DNA from: Prevotellaceae bacterium UBA4359 | GTDB lineage: Bacteria > Bacteroidota > Bacteroidia > Bacteroidales > Bacteroidaceae | Length of the DNA: 23,813 bases | Assembly: GCA_002393555.1 (NCBI GenBank) | Contig: DGSP01000072.1 | Span: forward strand, 40,002-63,814 | Direction: 5' to 3' | Part shown: in pieces, positions 17,071-23,813 of the stretch | How positions within the stretch are numbered: the stretch's first letter is position 1 | Layout: each line of letters begins with the position of its first letter | Notes under the pieces: model-generated | What the model was told of the DNA's origin: nothing | What the model saw: only the letters and a program-made list of their open reading frames with translations | The model's database searches: none | Translations under genes and position numbers: made by a program

Positions 17071-17300
17071 ACGTTTTTATGTGTATTTAACTATAAAATA
17101 GATGCCGAGGTGGCAAATTAGCACCAGTTTACGCTCCGAAATTGTTATCCGATAACTTATTTTCCCTCTTTCACATCAGCAACACGACTGAATAAGTAGA
17201 AGTTCGCGATTCCAGGGTTGTTTGTAAGAGTAAAGATTTGGAAGATTTCTCGCAAAGCGACTCCTTACACCGAACTGACGTTATTCTAATATACACAATA

Positions 17301-17340
17301 GAAAAAACTGCCTGCCGCCTCTTTCATGGGGTGGCAGGCT
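17301..17340 (-). terminator. Intrinsic terminator of the nadB-M16-dacB block
   Basis: GCCTGCCGCC (17310-17319) pairs with GGTGGCAGGC (17330-17339), a 10-bp stem with one G-T pair and a 10-base loop. On the minus strand it is followed by AGTTTTTTC, the classic U-tract. It lies about 100 bases beyond the stop of the carboxypeptidase gene. Confidence 0.85.
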
Positions 17341-17439
17341 GTTTGTATCTCTCTTCTTTTTTCCCTTTGTCATCAAAGGTCCTCAGAAGTCACATTTGCT
17401 TTCGGGGAAAGGTGTACCTTTGCACTTAGCAGTTGTGCT

Positions 17440-18861
<1,422 letters not shown>

Positions 18862-18880
18862 CAGTTCGTTGGTTTAACTC

Positions 18881-21682
18881 TTACTTCTCCACCACCGGGC
18901 TGGTCATGCCGACTTCGATGCGGTTGCCGCTCTTGAAGATGTGCTTGGCCATCTCCTGAATGTCGGCCGTGGTGATGCTGTTGAGCGTTTCCTCATAGGT
19001 GGTCACGTTGTCCTGACCGTAGAGGGCATACTGCACCATCTGTCTCATCCAGTAGCCGTTATTCTTCACGTCCTCGGCATGTTTGCGCAGCATATACTCC
19101 TTGGTCTTCTGCAGGTCTTCCTCCTTCGGACCGTTCGTCACCATGTCCTCCACGCCCTGATAGACAATGGCCGTCATCTTCTCGCGCTTCTCGGGAGCCG
19201 TAGGCAACTGAATCTCCATGGTGGCCTCCTGCACGGGGTAGCGGCTCAGGTTGCCACTGGTCGGCACACCGTAGGCTCCGCCTTCGTCCTCACGCACCGT
19301 TTCCGTGTAGGTCAAGTCCATGATTTGTTCGAGGATGCTGACGATGAGGCTGTTCTTGAGGTTCACCTCCACTGGTGCATGATAGATGAAGAAAACGATG
19401 GCGTTGGGTGTCTCCTGATGCTTCTCAAACACGTTCGTCACCTCGCCTTCAGCCGCCTTGAGGTCGATGATGTTGTACTTCTCGGCTCCCTTCTTCACGG
19501 GCAGCGCACCCAGATACTTGGCCAGCAGGGGGGCGATGGAGTCGGCATCGCAGTCGCCCACGATGAAGAACTCAAAGTCGTTGCCATCGGCAAAACGTTC
19601 CTTGTAGAGTTCGATGATGCGGTCGTAGTTCAGTTTGTCAAGGTCGGCAGCCTTGGTGCGTACCGCGCGTACATTATTGTTATACACCACCTTGGAGATG
19701 GTGTCAACCAGTGCGGTGGTGGGTTGCAGTTCCTGATTCTGCAGGGCTGCCTTGGTGCGCTGAATCTGTGAGTTGAAAGCCTCCACGTCCTTGCGGGGAG
19801 CGGTGAAGTGGAGGTAGGTGAGTTGGAGCATGGTCTCCAGGTCCTTCTTCACACACGACCCCGACACGTTCTCGCTGTTGCTGTCCACGCTGGTGCTCGC
19901 ACTGGCCTGAATGCCAGCCAGCCGCTTGTTCAGGGCAGTGGCGCTGAAGTTGCCCCAGCCGCCCACGCTCACCCAGTCGATGTGGCCCGTCTGGTCATAT
20001 TCGCTGTTCGGATAGAGCGATGTGCCGCCCCAACTGTTGGCCGACATGCTGATTTGGTTGGGTGTGAAGTCCGTCTTCTTCACGTGTACCTTCACCCCAT
20101 TCTTCAGCGTGATGAGTTTCGCTCCAAAATGGTCGTCCTCAATCTTCTTCACCTTGCCGGGCTTGGGCATCTTCTCGATGAGAGGTTCGTTGCTCACCTC
20201 CTCCTTCAGCGGCTCGATGGTTTCCTGCTCCACTTCGGCCATCCAGCCGAGGATGTCCTCCCTTGTGGGCAAGATGTTCCCCTCCTTGTCGGCAGCAAAG
20301 ATGGCTGCGGCAAAGTTGGAGTCGGGTATCTGTTGCAGAATCTGGTTCACCATCTCCACGTTGGTCATGGGCACCAGTTGGTTGGCCATCGTATATTCCC
20401 ATTCGATGCCCGGCATAGGCTCGTTGTCGATGAAGTGGCGCACACACTCCCCTACATAGTCACCACTGCGCACCTTGTCGCGCTTCTGGTATTGGTTCTC
20501 CACCTGTGAGAGATACTCCGACTTGAAACGCTCATACTCGCTGGCTGTGAAGCCGAACCGCTTGGCGCGCAGAATCTCGCGGTAGAGGGCCTGGATGCCC
20601 TGCTTATACTCGTTGTCCTTGATGACGGTCGTGCCGTCGAAAGCAGCCTTCGTCTTCGACACTGCATAGTCGCCATAGCCGAAACTTGCACTGATGAAGG
20701 GTGCGTTCTCCTTCTGCAGGATGTCGTCGATGCGCTCGTCGAACATGCTCGACATGGCTCCAGTGAGGAGTTGAACCATCTGGTAGGCCAGGGTGTTCTT
20801 CTGCTCGCGAGGGAAAGCCTCGTCCTTCCACATCAGCATGGCGATGTTGCGTGTCTGCTCCTTGTCCTTGTTGATGGACACGATAGGCTCCTTGTTGTCT
20901 GGCACCGGGAAGTACTCAAACTTGGCAGCATCGGGGCCGGCGGGTTGGATGTCGGCAAACACCTTCTGAATCTTCCCTTCCATCTCGTCCACATCGAAGT
21001 CGCCCACAATCACGATGCCCTGCAAGTCGGGGCGATACCACTTGTGGTAGTAGTTGCGCAGGTCGTCGTAGGGGAAGTTCATCACGATGTCCATCGTGCC
21101 GATGGGCAGGCGCACACCATACTTCGAGCCGGGGTACAGTTCGGGCAGTGCCTTTTCATACATGCGCTGCATGGCCGATGAGCGCATGCGCCATTCCTCA
21201 TTGATGACACCGCGCTCCTTGTCTATCTCTCCCGCCTCCAGTAGCAGGTCGTGGCTCCAGTCGTGCAGAATGAGCAGACAGGAGTCCAGTGCGCCCGGAA
21301 TCTCCACGTTCACATTATCTATATTATAGACCGTCTCGTCCAGCGAGGTGTAGGCGTTCAGGTTTTCGCCGAAGCGTACACCGATGCGCTCCAGATACTT
21401 TTTCAGTGCATCGCCCGGAAAATGGGTGGTGCCGTTGAAACACATGTGTTCCAGAAAGTGAGCCAGTCCGCGCTGGTTGTCCTCCTCCTGCATGGAACCC
21501 ACCTTCTGTGCGATGTAGAAGAAGGCCCTCTTCTCCGGCCACTCATTGTGGCGCAGGTAATACGTGAGTCCGTTGTCGAGTTTGCCCGTGCGCACATTGG
21601 GGTCCATCGGCACCGTCATGTCTTGTGCCGAAGAAACTAAAAGTGAAAAACTAAAAACTAAAAGTGCAAATAACTTTTTCAT
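18881..21682 (-). CDS. Exported M16 family zinc metallopeptidase
   Basis: A 933-residue insulinase-type (M16) peptidase with two homologous halves, similar to PqqL-type proteins of Bacteroidetes. A signal peptide covers about residues 1-19 (ends SSA). The active site is the inverted zinc motif HFLEH (His75, Glu78, His79) with the third ligand near Glu156 in the GEIDKERGVINEE block, the normal distance away. The second half (from about residue 510, after the KPGKVKKIEDD segment) lacks this motif and should be the inactive half of the clamshell. Its substrate is not evident. Possible roles are breakdown of periplasmic or imported peptides. It sits between nadB (76 bases upstream) and the carboxypeptidase gene (19 bases downstream). 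The length is typical and the frame is intact. Confidence 0.92.
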   Translation of the reverse strand: MKKLFALLVFSFSLLVSSAQDMTVPMDPNVRTGKLDNGLTYYLRHNEWPEKRAFFYIAQKVGSMQEEDNQRGLAHFLEHMCFNGTTHFPGDALKKYLERIGVRFGENLNAYTSLDETVYNIDNVNVEIPGALDSCLLILHDWSHDLLLEAGEIDKERGVINEEWRMRSSAMQRMYEKALPELYPGSKYGVRLPIGTMDIVMNFPYDDLRNYYHKWYRPDLQGIVIVGDFDVDEMEGKIQKVFADIQPAGPDAAKFEYFPVPDNKEPIVSINKDKEQTRNIAMLMWKDEAFPREQKNTLAYQMVQLLTGAMSSMFDERIDDILQKENAPFISASFGYGDYAVSKTKAAFDGTTVIKDNEYKQGIQALYREILRAKRFGFTASEYERFKSEYLSQVENQYQKRDKVRSGDYVGECVRHFIDNEPMPGIEWEYTMANQLVPMTNVEMVNQILQQIPDSNFAAAIFAADKEGNILPTREDILGWMAEVEQETIEPLKEEVSNEPLIEKMPKPGKVKKIEDDHFGAKLITLKNGVKVHVKKTDFTPNQISMSANSWGGTSLYPNSEYDQTGHIDWVSVGGWGNFSATALNKRLAGIQASASTSVDSNSENVSGSCVKKDLETMLQLTYLHFTAPRKDVEAFNSQIQRTKAALQNQELQPTTALVDTISKVVYNNNVRAVRTKAADLDKLNYDRIIELYKERFADGNDFEFFIVGDCDADSIAPLLAKYLGALPVKKGAEKYNIIDLKAAEGEVTNVFEKHQETPNAIVFFIYHAPVEVNLKNSLIVSILEQIMDLTYTETVREDEGGAYGVPTSGNLSRYPVQEATMEIQLPTAPEKREKMTAIVYQGVEDMVTNGPKEEDLQKTKEYMLRKHAEDVKNNGYWMRQMVQYALYGQDNVTTYEETLNSITTADIQEMAKHIFKSGNRIEVGMTSPVVEK

Positions 21683-21758
21683 TGTTTCGTGTACTCTGTT
21701 GAAGAAATAATTCGTTTAATTGGCTACGCCGAACTGAAGGTTCGTGAAATTCGTTGTT

Positions 21759-23351
21759 TTACTGTTTCTCATCCAGCGCATGCTTGGCATAATCCACCGT
21801 GTAGTGCAGGCCTCGGCTCTCCTTGCGTTCCAGGGCCTGACGGGTGATGAGGTAGCCCACGTTAATCATGTTGCGCAGTTCGCAGATGTCGCGGGTGGGT
21901 TTCACGCGCTTGAAGAGGTGTTCGGTCTCTTCGTAGAGCAGGTCGAGGCGTTCCCAGGCGCGGTGCAGACGCAGGTCGCTCCTGACGATGCCCACATAGG
22001 TGGACATGATTTGCCCCACCTCCTTCACGTCTTGCGCAATGAGTACCTTCTCCTCGTTGGTCATCGTGCCCTCATCGTTCCAGGCCGGAATCTTGTCGTT
22101 GAACTCATACTGGTCCACCACCTCCAGCGAGTGCTTGGCCGCAGCGTCGGCATAGACCACCGCCTCTATCAATGAGTTGCTGGCCAAGCGGTTGCCGCCG
22201 TGCAGACCGGTGCAGGAGCATTCGCCCACGGCATAGAGGCGCTTGATGCTCGACTGGCCGTCGAGGTCCACCTTGATGCCGCCGCACATGTAGTGCGCAC
22301 TCGGTGCCACGGGGATGTAGTCCTTCGTGATGTCGATGCCGATGCTGAGGCACTTGGCGTAGATGTTGGGGAAGTGGTGCTTCGTCTCCTCGGGGTCCTT
22401 GTGGGTCACGTCGAGGCAGACGTGGTCGAGGGCGTGAATCTTCATCTCGTTGTCGATGGCGCGAGCCACGATGTCGCGCGGAGCCAGCGAGAGGCGTTCG
22501 TCATACTTCTGCATGAACTCCTCGCCGTTGGGCAGGCGCAGGATGCCGCCATAGCCGCGCATGGCCTCGGTGATGAGGTAGGCCGGATGGGTCTCGGCCG
22601 GGTTGTAGAGCACGGTGGGGTGGAACTGCACGAACTCCATGTCCTTCACCTTGCCCTTGGCGCGATAGACCATGGCGATGCCGTCGCCCGTGGCGATGTT
22701 GGGGTTGGAGGTGGTCTTGTAGATGGCTCCCGTGCCGCCCGTGGCCATGAGCGTCACCTTCGAGAGGTAGGTGTCAATCTTGCCCGTCTTGGGGTTGAGC
22801 ACGTAGGCACCATAGCATTCGATGTCGGGTGTGCGGCGGGTCACACGGATGCCCAGATGGTGCTGCGTGATAATCTCCACCGCAAAGTGATTTTCCAGCA
22901 CCTCGATGTCGGGGTGGTTGCGCACCGCCTCCATCAGTCCGCGCTGAATCTCCGCCCCCGTGTCGTCGGCGTGGTGCAGGATGCGGAACTCCGAGTGGCC
23001 TCCCTCCCTGTGCAGGTCGAAAGAGCCGTCCTCCTTCTTGTCGAAGTTCACGCCCCACTTCAGCAGGTCCTTGATGCCCTGCGGTCCGCCCATCACCACC
23101 TGCTTCACCGCCTCTGGGTCGCTGATGTAGTCGCCCGCAATCATCGTGTCCTCGATGTGCTTTTCAAAGTTATCCACCAGCAGGTTAGTCACCGAGGCAA
23201 TGCCTCCCTGCGCCTTGGCCGTGTTGGCCTCCTCCAGCGTCGTCTTGCACAGGATGGCAATCTTGCCCTTCTTGGCTTCCGCCACTTTCAGCGCATAACT
23301 CATCCCGGCCACTCCAGAGCCGATGATGAGGAAATCATACTTCTTGGTCAT
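21759..23351 (-). CDS. nadB: L-aspartate oxidase
   Basis: A flavoprotein that oxidises L-aspartate to iminoaspartate, the first step of de novo NAD synthesis, in the cytoplasm with NadA as next enzyme. FAD binding is shown by GSGVAG (residues 11-16) and the C-terminal GECSCTGLHGGNRLASNSL region. The substrate region has HREGGHSEFRILHHADDTG and the APRDIVARA block, as in NadB and fumarate reductase flavoproteins. I chose MTKKYDFLIIG at 23351 because it places the FAD motif at the usual distance. The longer in-frame version from 23399 would add 16 residues that overlap the probable promoter, which fits no family member. Length is then 530 residues, normal for NadB. No nadA or nadC gene is adjacent in the window. 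Confidence 0.95.
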   Translation of the reverse strand: MTKKYDFLIIGSGVAGMSYALKVAEAKKGKIAILCKTTLEEANTAKAQGGIASVTNLLVDNFEKHIEDTMIAGDYISDPEAVKQVVMGGPQGIKDLLKWGVNFDKKEDGSFDLHREGGHSEFRILHHADDTGAEIQRGLMEAVRNHPDIEVLENHFAVEIITQHHLGIRVTRRTPDIECYGAYVLNPKTGKIDTYLSKVTLMATGGTGAIYKTTSNPNIATGDGIAMVYRAKGKVKDMEFVQFHPTVLYNPAETHPAYLITEAMRGYGGILRLPNGEEFMQKYDERLSLAPRDIVARAIDNEMKIHALDHVCLDVTHKDPEETKHHFPNIYAKCLSIGIDITKDYIPVAPSAHYMCGGIKVDLDGQSSIKRLYAVGECSCTGLHGGNRLASNSLIEAVVYADAAAKHSLEVVDQYEFNDKIPAWNDEGTMTNEEKVLIAQDVKEVGQIMSTYVGIVRSDLRLHRAWERLDLLYEETEHLFKRVKPTRDICELRNMINVGYLITRQALERKESRGLHYTVDYAKHALDEKQ

Positions 23352-23371
23352 AATTGATAATTCAGAAAGAT

Positions 23372-23386
23372 GCCCAACGTGTGGGC
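23372..23386 (-). other. Small hairpin in the nadB leader
   Basis: GCCCA (23372-23376) and TGGGC (23382-23386) pair around a 5-base loop between the promoter and the start codon of nadB. It may be incidental. A control role in NAD-related regulation cannot be argued from this alone. Confidence 0.3.
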
Positions 23387-23396
23387 TGGTCGAGTG

Positions 23397-23404
23397 CAAA
23401 GGTA
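23397..23404 (-). promoter_or_regulatory. Probable -7 box of the nadB promoter
   Basis: On the minus strand this reads TACCTTTG, the same box as before purD, 46-53 bases before the nadB start. A TTTG lies further upstream at 23428-23431, with a 23-base spacing that is slightly longer than the usual 19-21. Its position supports the downstream ATG at 23351 as the true start. Confidence 0.55.
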
Positions 23405-23813
23405 GTGATTTTAAGTGAAAGTGACCTCAAAAAAGTTGAAAATGTCTTTTCATGTGTGCATGAAAAGTGAAAAATCTATATCACCAGCCATTCTGGTTGT
23501 TTTCCAGCAAGCAAAGTAACTTGGATTTTTCCCTTTTCACTATTAAGTAGGTGAACAAAAAAGTTTATGTGATGCGGCAAGCCGCATTGTTTTCTCGGAC
23601 AATAATTTCCAATTTAAGTTTCGGATGTTCCAAACGCTTCATTTTCAACAACGAATAAAACGAATCATTCTAATTGACCATGCGGCGAGAAGATGTATTT
23701 CCCTAATGCCGCAAGCGGCTACGAATGGAATCGAATGGCTACACTCAGCATTCGTTTTTATTCGTTGCACGTTTAGGTGCATTGTGCATTGTATAAATTC
23801 GTCATATTCGAAA
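23405..23813. other. Intergenic stretch with hairpins and long inverted repeats
   Basis: I see no gene in these 409 bases. Hairpins are CTTTTCATG/CATGAAAAG (23446-23467, 9 bp, 4-base loop), ATGCGGC/GCCGCAT (23572-23587, followed by TTGTTTTCTC) and GCCGC/GCGGC (23708-23719). A larger inverted repeat pairs CAACGAATAAAACGAAT (23649-23665) with its near-complement at 23750-23767, one base longer. The short direct repeat CGAATGG occurs at 23722 and 23732. The window ends before any further gene. Confidence 0.6.
23649..23767. repeat. Inverted repeat pair enclosing about 84 bases
   Basis: The left arm CAACGAATAAAACGAAT (23649-23665) matches the reverse complement of 23750-23767 except for one extra A. 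The interior contains the GCCGCAAGCGGC hairpin and CGAATGG repeats. The layout resembles a small non-coding repeat element (MITE-like or intergenic palindrome), but no target-site duplication is evident. Confidence 0.5.

Larger units (their letters stand above)
16974..17439. other. Intergenic region between the defence island and the dacB-type gene
   Basis: I find no gene in these 466 bases. The left 100 bases are very A+T-rich and hold the probable promoter and an inverted repeat upstream of the rloA-like gene. The middle (17100-17300) holds no recognisable feature. Its sequence around 17103-17125 resembles the start of a tRNA-Leu for a few bases, but does not continue as one. The right part has the terminator of the minus-strand nadB-M16-dacB block. 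This is a plausible right edge of the island, since base composition changes here. Confidence 0.6.

Noticed and set aside
17103..17150. Start of a possible tRNA-Leu (GCCGAGGTGGCAAATT)
   Set aside because: Only the first 15 or so bases resemble a tRNA. No anticodon arm, T-arm or acceptor partner follows.
22200..23357. Long open frame of 385 codons on the plus strand opposite nadB
   Set aside because: It mirrors the codons of nadB, is full of V, H, L and G repeats and has no domain, so it is a shadow frame.

Overview
The window looks like a Bacteroidales chromosome, most likely Prevotella or a relative (inferred). Reasons: Bacteroidetes-type promoters (TTTG about 20 bases before TAnnTTTG) lie upstream of several genes, Shine-Dalgarno sequences are weak, and purD, nadB and a periplasmic M16 peptidase have the expected Bacteroidales-like sequences. 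The housekeeping genes at both ends are fairly G+C-rich. The middle (about 1.6-17.1 kb) is visibly more A+T-rich and consists almost only of anti-phage genes, so I read it as a defence island set between purD and a dacB-type gene.

Layout. 98-1396 (+): purD, closed by a strong intrinsic terminator. 1397-2284: a gene-free stretch with three tandem palindromes, a good promoter, and about 430 bases packed with small hairpins. It may be a structured noncoding RNA or a very long structured leader. 2285-11249 (+): a tight four-gene operon of a SNF2-type helicase with a PLD-like N-terminus, a DUF4391 protein, a type III DNA methyltransferase (Mod) and a type III restriction subunit (Res). An inverted repeat at 11276-11312 separates it from the next, convergent block. 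16973-11372 (-): two defence modules on the minus strand. The upstream one is an AbiL/RloAB pair (ATPase plus TOPRIM protein). The downstream one has three genes: an ATPase with an AbiJ-type N-terminal domain, an HNH nuclease and an unrecognised 265-residue helical protein. 16974-17439: intergenic, with the AbiL promoter region and a terminator for the next block. 23351-17440 (-): nadB, an exported M16 zinc peptidase and a D-Ala-D-Ala carboxypeptidase. 23352-23813: the nadB promoter and a repeat-rich intergenic stretch.

Working together. Mod would mark self DNA and Res would cut unmarked DNA. The extra helicase and DUF4391 protein suggest an enlarged type III system rather than the minimal two-gene form. 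The ATPase/HNH pair resembles Septu (PtuA/PtuB) in logic, but the ATPase carries a 320-residue front domain and there is a third gene. It is the best candidate here for a poorly described system. No integrase, transposase, tRNA gene or CRISPR array was found.
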